64,000 bases of DNA, from NCBI RefSeq assembly GCF_002118315.1, contig NZ_MTSZ01000004.1, positions 124,001 to 188,000 on the forward strand, given 5' to 3'. The stretch's first letter is position 1; each line of letters starts with the position of its first letter. Shown here one piece after another: positions 41,330 to 51,333 of this stretch. The DNA is from Kiloniella majae. GTDB lineage: Bacteria > Pseudomonadota > Alphaproteobacteria > Kiloniellales > Kiloniellaceae. Under the pieces are notes generated by a model that was not told the origin of the DNA, did not search any database, and saw nothing but the letters and a program-made list of their open reading frames with translations. The translations under genes and the position numbers were made by a program.

Positions 41330-43522
41330 ATGGAAATCTCTAAACTGTTCGGTATGAGAATATCTAAAAAACTTCCGGTATTATTTATGGTTATATCGGC
41401 GATATCAGTTATTGCTGTCGGAGTGTTTAGTGTTTTCAATACGTCAACAACTCTGATGCATCAGGAAGAGCAAATGCTCGATGCATTAGCCGAAGCTCGA
41501 AAATCGGCACTGCAGAATTACATAAAATCAATCGAAGAAGACATCCTGATTTCTGCAGGAAATGGCTATGTTCAAAATGCAATGTCGAATTTTTCTCTTG
41601 GATTTAGAGATGAAGAGCGTCGCCATAAAGATCCGTTAAAATCACTACATGGTATTTATATCAATGACCCTACAGCGGAAGCGACGAATGCTGAGGGTAA
41701 TCCTGAAAAAATTGGTGAAAAGCATCTATATAATGGTCCGGCGATTGAGGGCTCTTACCATTCGGATCACCGCCGTTTTCACCCTTGGTTTCGTCAAATG
41801 CTTGAGGGCAGGGGGTATTACGATATTTTCCTCGTCGATGTTGACGGTAACGTTGTCTATACGGTTTTCAAAGAGCTTGATTATGCGACGAACCTGAATT
41901 CTGGAAAATATAAAGACTCTGGTCTAGCACAGGCTTTTAAAGCCGCCATGAGCAATCAAAAAGCTGGCTCAATCAATTTTATTGATTTTGCCCCCTATGC
42001 ACCGAGCTATGGTGCTCCGGCCAGCTTTATGTCGACACCGATTATTTCTACAAATGGTCTTCAAGGCGTTTTGATCTTCCAGATGCCAATTGACCGTATT
42101 AACGGTGTGTTGCAACAAAACGCCGGGATGGGTGAAAGTGGTGAGACCTATATTGTTGGTGCAGATTATCTGATGCGAAGTGATTCTCGTTTTTCAGAAG
42201 AATCAACGATTTTGAAAACAGAAGTTAAGACGGAAACAGTAACAAAAGCACTGAATGGTGAAACGGGTATTTCAATTGTCCCTGATTACCGTGGTATTAA
42301 TGTTTTATCAGCTTATCAACCACTTGATATTCATGACGTTCGCTGGGCTTTGTTAGCTGAAATTGATGAAGAAGAAGTTCTTATTCCTTCGCATACAGCG
42401 GGTTTCTATATCCTGATTATTGGTGTTGGTGTACTTGTCTTGGTTGCTCTTCTCGGTTGGTATTTTGCCCGTTCGATCAGTAACCCTATACGCCAATCTA
42501 CGTCTGAAATGCTGATGTTGGCGAATGGTGATAAGTCTTTTGATGTATCGGGTGTTGGGCGCACTGATGAAATTGGTGATATGGCTTCTGCGTTACAAAC
42601 CTTTAAGGAAAATGCCATTGAGCAAGATGAAATGGCAGAGAAAGAGAAAGAGCTGGTTGCTCTGCGTGAACAGAGGACAAAGCGCATTGAAGAGTTGGTC
42701 GCTCAGTTTGAATCAGATAGTAACCAGATTCTGACAAGTGTAGGTGCTGCTGCGTCTCAGATGAACACAACATCCGGCGAGATGTCTTCTGTTGCTCAAG
42801 ATACAGCGCTTCGTTCCAATACTGTTGCGGCTGCAGCCGAAGAGGCGTCAGTAAATGTCCAGACCGTTGCCGCAGCTGCAGAGGAGCTAAGCTGTTCTAT
42901 TGAGGAAATCAATCGTCAAGTTGGTGAATCAAGTCAAATAGCCAGCGATGCTGTTTCAAAAGCGGATGCAAATATTGCAACGATCAAAGGCTTGGAAGAA
43001 GCGTCAAACCGTATTGGAGAAGTCGTTGGTTTGATTTCTGATATTGCCGAGCAAACAAACCTCTTGGCACTGAACGCGACAATTGAGGCAGCCCGGGCCG
43101 GTGAGGCAGGCAAAGGCTTTGCTGTGGTTGCCAGTGAAGTGAAAAATCTTGCTAATCAGACGGCCAAGGCCACAGAAGAAATCAGCGGCCAGGTTGATGA
43201 AATGCAAAATGTCACCAAATCAGCTGTTACGGCAATTGAGGCAATTGGTAAAACGATTGAATCAATGAACGAGATTTCGGTTTCTATTTCTACGGCGATT
43301 GAGGAACAGGGGTCTGCAACGCAGGAGATTTCCCGGAATGTTCAGGAAGCATCAGCGGGAACGGCTGAGGTAACATCCAACATGCAAGGCGTAAGTGAAG
43401 CTTCGACACAGACCGGAACGTCTTCACAGCAAGTATTGGAAGCATCTGAAGGACTGGCACGTCAAGCGAATGAGATGCGTAAGAGCGTGGATGAATTCAT
43501 CCAAGGAATCCGCGCTGCCTAG
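41330..43522 (+). CDS. Methyl-accepting chemotaxis protein with Cache sensor
   Basis: A 730-residue chemoreceptor. Membrane span 1 is near residues 15-38 ([20 protein letters not shown]), a large periplasmic double-Cache-like sensor covers about 45-350, span 2 is near 353-380 ([20 protein letters not shown]), a HAMP domain follows, then the signalling helix bundle with [20 protein letters not shown]. It lacks the usual C-terminal CheR-binding pentapeptide. ATG 41330 is used; TTG 41321 is closer to AGGAGG but only three bases from it, so the start is uncertain. The ligand is unknown; the neighbouring amino-acid genes make an amino acid plausible. Confidence 0.94.
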   Translation: MEISKLFGMRISKKLPVLFMVISAISVIAVGVFSVFNTSTTLMHQEEQMLDALAEARKSALQNYIKSIEEDILISAGNGYVQNAMSNFSLGFRDEERRHKDPLKSLHGIYINDPTAEATNAEGNPEKIGEKHLYNGPAIEGSYHSDHRRFHPWFRQMLEGRGYYDIFLVDVDGNVVYTVFKELDYATNLNSGKYKDSGLAQAFKAAMSNQKAGSINFIDFAPYAPSYGAPASFMSTPIISTNGLQGVLIFQMPIDRINGVLQQNAGMGESGETYIVGADYLMRSDSRFSEESTILKTEVKTETVTKALNGETGISIVPDYRGINVLSAYQPLDIHDVRWALLAEIDEEEVLIPSHTAGFYILIIGVGVLVLVALLGWYFARSISNPIRQSTSEMLMLANGDKSFDVSGVGRTDEIGDMASALQTFKENAIEQDEMAEKEKELVALREQRTKRIEELVAQFESDSNQILTSVGAAASQMNTTSGEMSSVAQDTALRSNTVAAAAEEASVNVQTVAAAAEELSCSIEEINRQVGESSQIASDAVSKADANIATIKGLEEASNRIGEVVGLISDIAEQTNLLALNATIEAARAGEAGKGFAVVASEVKNLANQTAKATEEISGQVDEMQNVTKSAVTAIEAIGKTIESMNEISVSISTAIEEQGSATQEISRNVQEASAGTAEVTSNMQGVSEASTQTGTSSQQVLEASEGLARQANEMRKSVDEFIQGIRAA

Positions 43523-43551
43523 AGATTAAGTCTTTTAGAGAGATAAATCCT

Positions 43552-44931
43552 TTAGGCAATTCTTTGAAGGCGGCAGGCGTAAAATCCGTCCATGCCGCCT
43601 TCGTCATGTCTGTGGCATGGCAAGCACCTGAGATCACCCTCTTTTGTCAGTAGCATTTCTAGCCAGTCAGCACTTCCAAGCTCTGCTGGTTTGACGGGAA
43701 CGCGCTCAAAGCTGGCTCCATTCTTTTTGAGAAAACGCTCAATCTGATACTGGCCTTCTTCAGGCTCAAGCGAGCAGGTTGCATAAACCAATGTACCGCC
43801 GGGTTTGACCATTTTGGCGCAATTTTCAAGTAGTTCACGTTGCAGATCCGCCAAGGTTTGGATGTCTTCAGGGCGTTTAATTCTGCCTAATTCGGGGTGT
43901 TTACGTAACGTACCTGTCGCAGAACAAGGGGCGTCGAGAAGAAGGGCATCAAACTCTTCTTGGGGTTGCCAGGTTGTGGCGTCGGCTTGAATGACTTCTG
44001 CGTCAAGCTGAAGGCGTTCGAGGTTTTCGTGTACACGCGTTAGACGCTTTGCCGAAGAGTCTACAGCGGTAACTTCTGCGCCAGCTGTAACAAGTTCGGC
44101 TGTTTTCCCCCCAGGTGCGGCACAGATGTCGCCGACCTTTTTGCTTTTGACAGCCCCGAGTAAAAGAACAGGAAGGCTTGCGGCAAAATCCTGAACCCAC
44201 CAATGACCTTCTTGATAACCTTCAAGGAATACTGGATCGCCCGTACCAGCAGGTAACCGAATGGAGTTGCCAGAGTTAACGACACCTCCGAGTTTCTCAG
44301 CCCATTCTTCTGGGGCATCCTTTACGGTTAGATCCAATGGAGCTTCGGCAAGGTGGCTAAGTGAAATTGCTTTGGCGGTTTCTTCACCATAGGTTTCAGA
44401 CCATTTTTTCCATAGCCAGTTTGGCAGGTTGTCCTGACTTTCATCCATCTTTGCCAGCATATCTTTGCCCTCGCGCGCGAGGCGGCGCAAGACAGCGTTC
44501 ATGACGGGTTTATTTCCACTAAGTTTTGGTCCTCTTGCAAGGTCCAGACTGGTGCTGACAGCAGCATGGGGCGGTGTGTCGAGATAAAGCAATTGGACGG
44601 CACCCAAGCGAATAATATCCCGTACATCAACCATCTTGGCTGGTAAGCGCCGTTTCATGCAGGCATTGATTGCTTTATCAATTTGGCCAAGGCGGCGCAT
44701 CAGGGTCGAAATCAACAAACGGGCAAAAGCTCTGTCGCGCCGTTCCATACTTTCAAAATCTGCCTTGTTATTATTCAAGGCTTCATCAAGGGTTTGTTGT
44801 TCCCGCATGATGTTTTTCAAAAGGTTCAGAACGAGCTTTCTCGGATTAACAGGACGGCCATTTTGAGGTCTATTACCTGTTCTATTTTGTGATCCAGAAG
44901 CTTTGGTTTGTTTATTGTGTTTTTCAGTCAT
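43552..44931 (-). CDS. rsmB: 16S rRNA m5C967 methyltransferase
   Basis: A 459-residue RsmB/Sun protein. N-terminal NusB-like domain (about 30-160, LVLNLLKNIMREQQTLDEAL) and C-terminal NOL1/NOP2/Sun SAM methyltransferase. The SAM site is VGDICAAPGGKTAELV, and the two catalytic cysteines are in LLLDAPCSATGTLRKHP and LVYATCSLEPEEGQYQIE. It methylates C967 of 16S rRNA. It is divergent from the DUF1674 gene, the usual arrangement in alphaproteobacteria, and convergent with the chemoreceptor gene. Confidence 0.96.
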   Translation of the reverse strand: MTEKHNKQTKASGSQNRTGNRPQNGRPVNPRKLVLNLLKNIMREQQTLDEALNNNKADFESMERRDRAFARLLISTLMRRLGQIDKAINACMKRRLPAKMVDVRDIIRLGAVQLLYLDTPPHAAVSTSLDLARGPKLSGNKPVMNAVLRRLAREGKDMLAKMDESQDNLPNWLWKKWSETYGEETAKAISLSHLAEAPLDLTVKDAPEEWAEKLGGVVNSGNSIRLPAGTGDPVFLEGYQEGHWWVQDFAASLPVLLLGAVKSKKVGDICAAPGGKTAELVTAGAEVTAVDSSAKRLTRVHENLERLQLDAEVIQADATTWQPQEEFDALLLDAPCSATGTLRKHPELGRIKRPEDIQTLADLQRELLENCAKMVKPGGTLVYATCSLEPEEGQYQIERFLKKNGASFERVPVKPAELGSADWLEMLLTKEGDLRCLPCHRHDEGGMDGFYACRLQRIA

Positions 44932-45138
44932 GGGCTAGGGTTTACCATGAAAATAGCGGGAAGAAAGAGCTATTTTTGCGCAGGTGCTATGTTCTTGATG
45001 AAATATTGATAATGATGCTTGTAAGGTCTTCGTTGAAAGATGCGCGACAAGATGCGTTATATCTTTTGGTTTGAAGGCTTGGCATTATCTGCGTGGCATG
45101 CCATATGAGTAGTTATGACAAGATCTTTTACGACACAT

Positions 45139-45375
45139 ATGCCTAATCAAAAAGCCAGAAAGAATCACTTTCCGGCACCGGGTGATATCGTTTCTGGCGC
45201 GAAGCGTAAAAAAGTTACACCGGATGATTTGGATAAGGCTATGGAAGCCCGACTTGAGCGTGAAAAGCAATTGATGGAAGGCTTGGATAAAAAGCCCGAG
45301 ATTGGTGGTCCAAGTGGACCAGAGCCGACACGCTATGGTGATTGGGAACGTAAAGGTATCTGTGTTGATTTCTAA
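45139..45375 (+). CDS. DUF1674 protein, SDHAF4-like
   Basis: A 78-residue DUF1674 protein. The C-terminal signature EIGGPSGPEPTRYGDWERKG is the SDHAF4 family hallmark; SDHAF4 chaperones flavinylated SdhA during succinate dehydrogenase assembly. The N-terminal half is basic and helical. ATG 45139 gives the usual length; an in-frame ATG at 45115 is the alternative. It is divergent from rsmB and followed 54 bases later by chorismate mutase. Confidence 0.92.
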   Translation: MPNQKARKNHFPAPGDIVSGAKRKKVTPDDLDKAMEARLEREKQLMEGLDKKPEIGGPSGPEPTRYGDWERKGICVDF

Positions 45376-45428
45376 GTTTGTTTTATTTGCATAGTTTCTA
45401 ATTTTTTTAGTCGGAGTAACCAAAAGTT

Positions 45429-45710
45429 ATGGAGCTTCTCAGCCCTTATCGTCGGCGCATCGATGACCTTGATGATCAGATTATGGAGCTTTTTTCTCAG
45501 CGTTTTGAGGTCATTCGCGAAGTGGCCGAGTTGAAAAACAAGCATAATATTCCGGCTGTTCTGCAAGATCGTGTAGACGAAGTCCGCGAGAGAAATGCCG
45601 AAACCGGTGCAAAAAAGGGCCTTGATGCCGATTTTGTGCGCAAGCTTTATACGCTGATTATTGATGAAGCTTGTGACCTGGAAGATCACTTGATGGGGAA
45701 TAAAGAGTAA
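45429..45710 (+). CDS. Chorismate mutase, AroQ type
   Basis: A 93-residue stand-alone AroQ-class mutase converting chorismate to prephenate for Phe/Tyr synthesis. Active-site residues appear in YRRRIDDLDDQIMELFSQRF (Arg, Asp) and VAELKNKHNIPAVLQDRVDE (Lys, Arg). No fused prephenate dehydratase or dehydrogenase domain. It follows DUF1674 in the same direction; a hairpin terminator lies just downstream, inside the end of the convergent transporter gene. Confidence 0.93.
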   Translation: MELLSPYRRRIDDLDDQIMELFSQRFEVIREVAELKNKHNIPAVLQDRVDEVRERNAETGAKKGLDADFVRKLYTLIIDEACDLEDHLMGNKE

Positions 45711-45717
45711 GTGCTTG

Positions 45718-46638
45718 TCAGCTTGGTCTGGTTCTCAAGCCAAGCTTTTTAATCGGGCGCAGGTTCACCAAGGCAACACCGATCACTGTCATAGTCATGC
45801 CGACCAAGGCTGTGGACCTGAAGGTTTCATCATAGAGTACCCACGCCATAAGGGCAGCTGTTGGGGGAACCAGAAAGAACATGCTCGATACTTTCGAAGC
45901 TGCGCCTTTGCGGATCAAGATATAGAGAAGACTGATCGCCCCGACCGAGAGAACGACTACCAACCAGAACATGGCAAAAACCATTTCCCCGGTCCAGTTT
46001 ATGATCATACTTTCAGTAAAATAAGCCAGTATACCTGTGGGTATTGAGGCGGCAGCATATTGAATGACGGCACCGGTGCGCAGGTCCATCTCGCCACAAA
46101 AACGTTTTTGATAAACCGTGCCAATGGAAATACCGAAAAGGGCCAGAATGGCAATGCTGACACCTAATGGTGTCCCGAGACCATTTTCAAGCTTTGCCCA
46201 GACAACCAGTATCACACCACTAACGCCAAGAATAAGGCCTATCCATTGTCTGGTCGTTATTTTTTCTTTTAGGAATATGCCTGCTGCAAAGGCCACCAGG
46301 AGTGGTTGAATGCCGACAATCAAGGCAGCAACACCAGCTTGAAGGCCGAGCTCAATAGAAGCAAAAACACCGCCAAGGTAGGTTGCGTGCAACAGAATGC
46401 CGGCGACGGCGATGTGTAGTACTTGCATTGGATCTCTGGGCCATTTTGCTTTCCAGATAAGAGAGATAAGCAATAGTAATCCTACGGCAAGCAGAAATCT
46501 GGTGGCGAGGAGAGTCATGGTTTCCGCGTAGGGCAGTGCCATTTTGGCAAAGACAAATCCGGTGGACCAAATCAAGACAAAGGTACAAGGCGCAAGTATG
46601 GCGAGAAGATTTGTATTTTCTTGTGACGTGCTTGTCAT
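45718..46638 (-). CDS. EamA/DMT family transporter
   Basis: A 306-residue inner-membrane protein with two EamA repeats (about ten membrane spans), e.g. LAPCTFVLIWSTGFVFAKMA in the first and ILALFGISIGTVYQKRF opening the second. DMT exporters move amino acids, nucleobases or other metabolites outward. It is divergent from a MocR-type regulator gene 190 bases away, a common pairing, so PLP- or amine-linked control of export is likely. Substrate unknown. Confidence 0.92.
   Translation of the reverse strand: MTSTSQENTNLLAILAPCTFVLIWSTGFVFAKMALPYAETMTLLATRFLLAVGLLLLISLIWKAKWPRDPMQVLHIAVAGILLHATYLGGVFASIELGLQAGVAALIVGIQPLLVAFAAGIFLKEKITTRQWIGLILGVSGVILVVWAKLENGLGTPLGVSIAILALFGISIGTVYQKRFCGEMDLRTGAVIQYAAASIPTGILAYFTESMIINWTGEMVFAMFWLVVVLSVGAISLLYILIRKGAASKVSSMFFLVPPTAALMAWVLYDETFRSTALVGMTMTVIGVALVNLRPIKKLGLRTRPS
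45720..45750 (+). terminator. Terminator after chorismate mutase
   Basis: AGCTTGG (45720-45726) pairs with CCAAGCT (45740-45746) and is followed by TTTT. The hairpin lies within the last codons of the convergent EamA gene. Confidence 0.6.
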
Positions 46639-46828
46639 GAGACTCTGCTTTTGTGCGGATAGATTACATTTTCATAACAAAGTTCGTTGTTGTACGCAGT
46701 AGCGATATTGTCAGGGTGCAATTTGTCAGGGGGCAAGCCTGAAATTTGTTTGAAGTTATATTGTAAATTGATCCCAAAAGTATAAGCTATTTTTAATAGT
46801 TATAAGGGGCCAGTTTTCGAGGTTAAGA

Positions 46829-48388
46829 ATGGTCGGAAAACCAACAAATACTCCCTTGCTGGATGTTGTTCTGGATAAAGCCAGTGAACATTCCTTGCAG
46901 CAGCAGCTTTTTACCCAACTGCGAGAGATGGTGTTAAGTGGGCGATTACAGCCGGGAGAAAGGCTGCTATCAACCCGTGCGCTTGGAAAAGAGTTGGCTT
47001 GTTCACGCAACACTGTGCTGGGGGCTTTTGATCAACTGCTCGCAGAGGGCTATCTGGAAGGGGTGAGCGGTTCGGGGACTTATATTTCGAAAGAGCTACC
47101 GGATGATATCGGCGTTGTTCCGGCGAGGCCATCTGCTTACTCTCCGTCAGCACCAGAGGTCAGGCCGCGCGGACTTTCCCGTCGGGGAGAGCAGTTGGCG
47201 ATCATGCAGAAAGAAAAGCGTGCCCATAAAAACTATCCGGCATTTTCACCGGGCATGACAGATGTTGAATCTTTCCCCTTTCCTCTCTGGGCGCGATCGC
47301 TTTCCCGTACCTGGCGATATCCAAAAGACGATCTGCTCAGGAATCCTGACCCTTGCGGGTATATACCGCTGCGCAAAGAAATTGCAGACTATTTACGTGT
47401 TGCCCGGGGAATAAAATGCGATTGGCAGCAAATAATGATTACCTCTGGTGCCCGACAGGCGACCGATTTTATGGCGCGGATTCTTTTGGATTCAGGCGAT
47501 ACAGCATGGTTTGAAGAGCCGGGTTATCCCGGATTGAAGGGACCATTACATTCAGCGGGCGTCGAAATGGCCTATGTGCCGGTTGATGAAGAGGGGCTCT
47601 CGGTTGAAGCTGGCCGTGCGATGGCAAAAAATGCACGAATGGCGGTTGTCTCGCCATCGCACCAGTATCCTTTGGGGGTGGTCATGTCTCTGAGGCGGCG
47701 GCTTGAATTGCTTGATTGGGCCGAAGAGAATAATGCGTGGATATTGGAGGATGACTATGAAAGTGAATTCAGGTTTTCCGGTAAGCCGATATCTTCTCTG
47801 CAGGGGTTGGAGGCGGAAAAACGGGGACATCTTCAGGAGGGACATATCCAGAGGGCTTCCCGAGTGGTTTATCTCGGTTCCTTTTCCAAAGTCCTGTTCC
47901 ACGTTTTACGGTTGGGGTATCTCGTCGTGCCTGAGCATTTGGTTGATGCGGTGAGTTCGGCGCGGATGTTGATGGATGAGCGTTCTTCCCTGCTTGCCCA
48001 GCCTGCGCTTGCTGATTTCATGGCAGAAGGGCATTTTTCGTCGCATATCAGACGTATGCGCAAGGTATATGCACAGCGTCAGGAAATGCTTGTGAAGGGA
48101 ATAGAAAATTATCTGTCCGAGTATCTTGTTATAAATCCCAATATCGCCGGGTTGCATATTACGGCTTATTTTACGGAGGCGGCTTGTCGTAAAACAACAG
48201 ACCGTGAGATTGTTGCCGAGGCTGATAAGGTGAATATTTCGGCCTCGCCACTGTCTCTTTTCTACAATGATAAAACGTTAGCTAGGCAAGGACTTTTGAT
48301 GGGGTACGGGGCATGTCATCAGGATCAGATTGAATCCGGCTGTAAACGGTTGGCGTCTGTGTTTGAAAAGTTGATGTCCAAGGTGTGA
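46829..48388 (+). CDS. MocR/PdxR-type regulator (GntR HTH plus aminotransferase)
   Basis: A 519-residue regulator. An N-terminal GntR winged helix (about 20-90, LLSTRALGKELACSRNTVLG) is fused to a fold-type I aminotransferase domain (about 125-515). The PLP lysine is in VVYLGSFSKVLFHVLRLGYL, and WILEDDYESEFRF carries the conserved Asp. Such proteins sense PLP or PLP adducts. It is divergent from an EamA transporter gene, the probable target. The start at ATG 46829 follows a GAGGTTAAG segment. Confidence 0.94.
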   Translation: MVGKPTNTPLLDVVLDKASEHSLQQQLFTQLREMVLSGRLQPGERLLSTRALGKELACSRNTVLGAFDQLLAEGYLEGVSGSGTYISKELPDDIGVVPARPSAYSPSAPEVRPRGLSRRGEQLAIMQKEKRAHKNYPAFSPGMTDVESFPFPLWARSLSRTWRYPKDDLLRNPDPCGYIPLRKEIADYLRVARGIKCDWQQIMITSGARQATDFMARILLDSGDTAWFEEPGYPGLKGPLHSAGVEMAYVPVDEEGLSVEAGRAMAKNARMAVVSPSHQYPLGVVMSLRRRLELLDWAEENNAWILEDDYESEFRFSGKPISSLQGLEAEKRGHLQEGHIQRASRVVYLGSFSKVLFHVLRLGYLVVPEHLVDAVSSARMLMDERSSLLAQPALADFMAEGHFSSHIRRMRKVYAQRQEMLVKGIENYLSEYLVINPNIAGLHITAYFTEAACRKTTDREIVAEADKVNISASPLSLFYNDKTLARQGLLMGYGACHQDQIESGCKRLASVFEKLMSKV

Positions 48389-48435
48389 TGCTGGGCAGTA
48401 ACATCAAGGCAGTAACATCAAGGCAGTAATTCGGG
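48389..48435 (+). repeat. Short tandem repeat after the MocR gene
   Basis: Two to three imperfect tandem copies of a 15-base unit, GGCAGTAACATCAA, lie directly after the MocR stop codon. They are non-coding. Confidence 0.7.
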
Positions 48436-48594
48436 GCTGTAATTAAGGTGCGTTGTAATAACCAAGGCCCCGTTCTTTCCTTTTTCTGCTTCCCCCTGTA
48501 CACATGAGCTTTGATTCTAAACAGGTAATTTGCAGGGCTATTGTTCAGTGCTTATGACATCAATGATTTTAGCCCTAATATTTGCGGAGCCGAC

Positions 48595-49383
48595 ATGAAA
48601 CCCTTATGCGATTTCCCCCGGGCTGTGAAAAGCCAGATTCGCTATGTGCTGACAGATATTGATGACACAGTTACGACAGACGGTCGGCTTAGTGCAGAGA
48701 GCTATGTGGCGCTGGAAAATCTGACAAAGGCCGGGTTTAAGGTGATCCCGATTACGGGCCGTCCGGCGGGGTGGTGTGATCATTTTGCCCGTATGTGGCC
48801 GGTTGATGCTGTCGTTGGGGAAAATGGCGCATTTTACTTTCGCTATGAACATCATGCCAAAAAAATGACTTGTCGCTTTTGGAAGGAAGAAGAAGAACGC
48901 GCGGAAGATCGCAAGCGTATCAATCAGTTGCGCCTGTCGATCCCTCTGGAAGTTCCGGGCGCAGGAATCGCATCTGATCAGGACTATCGGGTTGCGGACC
49001 TTGCTGTGGATTTTTGTGAAGATGTTGTGCCGCTTGGTCAGGAATCAATCGACAGGATTGTCTCGCTGTTTGAAGAGGCAGGAGCCAAGGCAAAGGTAAG
49101 CTCTATTCACGTGAACGGCTGGTTCGGCGACTATGACAAGCTATCCATGACCGAGGTTCTGTTCCGTGAAGCATATAGCCTGGAGCTGGATCAGGTTCTG
49201 GATCAGGTTGTCTTCTCGGGTGATTCGCCAAATGATGCACCGATGTTCGCGCGGTTTCCGCACTCTGTCGGTGTTGCCAATGTGAAGGACTTTGTTGGCA
49301 GAATGCCCCATGAGCCGACGTGGGTTACCAGCGAGCGGAGCGGCAGGGGATTCGTTGAACTCGCAAATATGCTATTGAGCTGA
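48595..49383 (+). CDS. HAD-IIB sugar-phosphatase-like hydrolase
   Basis: A 262-residue Cof/HAD-IIB phosphatase. Motif I is VLTDIDDTVTTDG (nucleophile Asp in DIDDT), motif II ITGRPAGWC, motif IV FSGDSPNDAPMF. The region VVGENGAFYF and the cap domain resemble mannosyl-3-phosphoglycerate or sucrose-phosphate phosphatases, but the substrate is unproven. ATG 48595 (MKPLCDF) is preferred to an open frame extending upstream. Its stop codon overlaps the start of the LysR gene (TGATG), so the two are co-translated. Confidence 0.88.
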   Translation: MKPLCDFPRAVKSQIRYVLTDIDDTVTTDGRLSAESYVALENLTKAGFKVIPITGRPAGWCDHFARMWPVDAVVGENGAFYFRYEHHAKKMTCRFWKEEEERAEDRKRINQLRLSIPLEVPGAGIASDQDYRVADLAVDFCEDVVPLGQESIDRIVSLFEEAGAKAKVSSIHVNGWFGDYDKLSMTEVLFREAYSLELDQVLDQVVFSGDSPNDAPMFARFPHSVGVANVKDFVGRMPHEPTWVTSERSGRGFVELANMLLS

Positions 49384-50342
49384 TGTCTGACTTTGACCTT
49401 GATCTGCGCGCGCTGGATATCTTTGTCACGGTTGTTGAAACGGGGGGCATGACAGCGGCTGCCCAGCACAAGGATATCTCGCAATCTGCGGTTTCTCAGG
49501 CTGTGGGTGCGTTAGAGAAAAAGATGGCTGTGCAGCTGATGGATCGCTCCGTACGTCCGCCGGCTTTGACTCCGGCGGGGCGAACCCTGTTTGAGCGGGC
49601 GAAGTCGCTGCTGGATACGGCGCGGGAAACATCCTTTCTGGTCAGGGCCTATCAGCAGAGATCACTGCCAAGGCTGAACGTGGGCATGGTTGATTCCTAC
49701 GGGACAACAGTTGGTCCTCATCTGGTGAGCGGCTTGATGGATGAAGCTGTGGAATGGTCTGTGTGGTCCGGCCTGACAAAGCTGCACTTCAAACGGCTCT
49801 TTACCCGCGAAGTTGATGTGGTGATAACCGAGGGCAGTATTCCGTCGGATGAACGCATTATCTCGCACCGCCTGCTGAAAGAGCCGTTTGTTCTGGCGTT
49901 ACCAGCCAGTTATGACAAACCGGTTGAAAGCCTGAGCCAGTTAAATCAAGATCTGCCCTTGGTGCGATACAGCTCCCGATCTTTGACGGGGATGAATATC
50001 GAGAACCATTTGAGGTCGCTTGATATTATTGCGCGGCGTCGGTTTGAATTTGATACCGCAGATACAACTTTGGCAATGGTTGCCGTCGGGATTGGCTGGG
50101 CGATTACCACACCGCTGTGCTTGTTACAGGCAAAAACACATCTGCATAATATCCGTTGTGAGCCACTGCCCGGTCCTGCTTTTTCCCGGAGTTTGATGCT
50201 GGCCACGCGCCGTCATGAACTTGAATCGCTGCAAAAGATGATAAGCGATATCTCTCGCGATACTCTTGCGCAAAAATGTATGCCGGAAATCGCGCAATTC
50301 GCCCCGTGGGTAACGGACAAGATTGAAATTGGGGAAAAGTAA
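49383..50342 (+). CDS. LysR family transcriptional regulator
   Basis: A 319-residue LysR regulator: winged helix (LDIFVTVVETGGMTAAAQHK, SQSAVSQAVGALEKKMAVQL) and a substrate-binding domain (about 95-295). It starts at ATG 49383, overlapping the HAD stop, so it is expressed with that phosphatase, an unusual arrangement for a LysR gene, which is more often divergent from its target. A short imperfect duplicate of its 3' end lies downstream at about 50473. Confidence 0.92.
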   Translation: MSDFDLDLRALDIFVTVVETGGMTAAAQHKDISQSAVSQAVGALEKKMAVQLMDRSVRPPALTPAGRTLFERAKSLLDTARETSFLVRAYQQRSLPRLNVGMVDSYGTTVGPHLVSGLMDEAVEWSVWSGLTKLHFKRLFTREVDVVITEGSIPSDERIISHRLLKEPFVLALPASYDKPVESLSQLNQDLPLVRYSSRSLTGMNIENHLRSLDIIARRRFEFDTADTTLAMVAVGIGWAITTPLCLLQAKTHLHNIRCEPLPGPAFSRSLMLATRRHELESLQKMISDISRDTLAQKCMPEIAQFAPWVTDKIEIGEK

Positions 50343-50510
50343 TCAGGCCAGAATTATCAAATCGATATCGGGCTGATTATGCAAATATAATTGTTTAGTC
50401 CAACTTTTCGTAAGACGTAAAGAAAGAAGGGTCGAATAATCTTCACCCATGATCAGATGCCTCATAAAACGGTGAGGACAAGATTGAAATCGGTGAAGAT
50501 TAACAAGGCC
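50318..50510 (+). repeat. Imperfect duplication of the LysR 3' end
   Basis: GGACAAGATTGAAAT at 50318 in the gene end recurs near 50473 as the same 15 bases, followed by similar GGTGAAGATTAACAAGGCC against GGGGAAAAGTAATCAGGCC. The second copy is non-coding. About 35 bases align. Confidence 0.65.
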
Positions 50511-50566
50511 AAAACCTTCAAACAGATATCTAACCGTTCAAGTAGATAGTAGGAACTGGGAAGTGC

Positions 50567-51124
50567 TTAGTTGGCTTCCCGCATGGATTTGATATAGCCC
50601 AGCGCGTAGTCAATACCGGACCATGCTGTCACAGCTGTTGCGATTGCCAATAGCCAGAATGAGACTTGTACCGTATCCATATACTGGCTGAAAAATCCAC
50701 TTAGAGCATAGAGGCCGACTGTCCAAACCTGTGCACAGGCCTGAACGATGGCTTTGATCTTGCCGCTGGATCTTGCGGCCATGGTAAAGCCCTGTTGCTG
50801 GGCAAAGATTCGCAGGTAAGAAACAACGATGTCCCGGGTGATGATGATGGCAACGAACCAGACAGGAATCCAGCCGATCCCCAAGAAGCCGATAAAGACC
50901 ATGGCGCGATAGAGACTGTCACTCATGGGATCAATAATCATGCCCAGTTTGGTGACCTGTCCATAGCGACGGGCGATATGACCGTCTGCCATGTCTGAAA
51001 TCTCTGCAATCATCATGACGACGATAGCCGCAAGTAAATATGATTGTGTTCCCTGTAGGAGAAGATAAATGACGACAAAGCCTGCGCCACTTCTAAACAC
51101 ACTAAGCCAATTGGGAAGATTCAT
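50567..51124 (-). CDS. CDP-alcohol phosphatidyltransferase, PgsA-like
   Basis: A 185-residue inner-membrane enzyme of the CDP-alcohol phosphatidyltransferase family with about five or six membrane spans. The family motif D-x2-DG-x2-AR-x8-G-x3-D-x3-D is present in DMADGHIARRYGQVTKLG followed by MIIDPMSDS. The start MNLPNWLSVFR resembles PgsA (glycerophosphate), but the alcohol cannot be assigned by eye. ATG 51124 is chosen over an upstream ATG at 51157 on family match. It is divergent from the DUF2062 gene. Confidence 0.9.
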   Translation of the reverse strand: MNLPNWLSVFRSGAGFVVIYLLLQGTQSYLLAAIVVMMIAEISDMADGHIARRYGQVTKLGMIIDPMSDSLYRAMVFIGFLGIGWIPVWFVAIIITRDIVVSYLRIFAQQQGFTMAARSSGKIKAIVQACAQVWTVGLYALSGFFSQYMDTVQVSFWLLAIATAVTAWSGIDYALGYIKSMREAN

Positions 51125-51333
51125 GCCGTTGCTGCCCTTTGCATGAGATAGTTTCAAGGTCCTCTGGTTTCCGCTATCTCGTGAAAGGCGGATTTTTGTC
51201 CGTGGACTATAGATAATTTTGGTTTATAACAGTCGCTAAGAGCGGTCACAAGGACGATAAAAAAAAGATCGCCAAAAACAGTACCAAAAGCGTTACCAAA
51301 AAGCGTTAATAGAGGGCGTTTGTAAAAGTCTAA

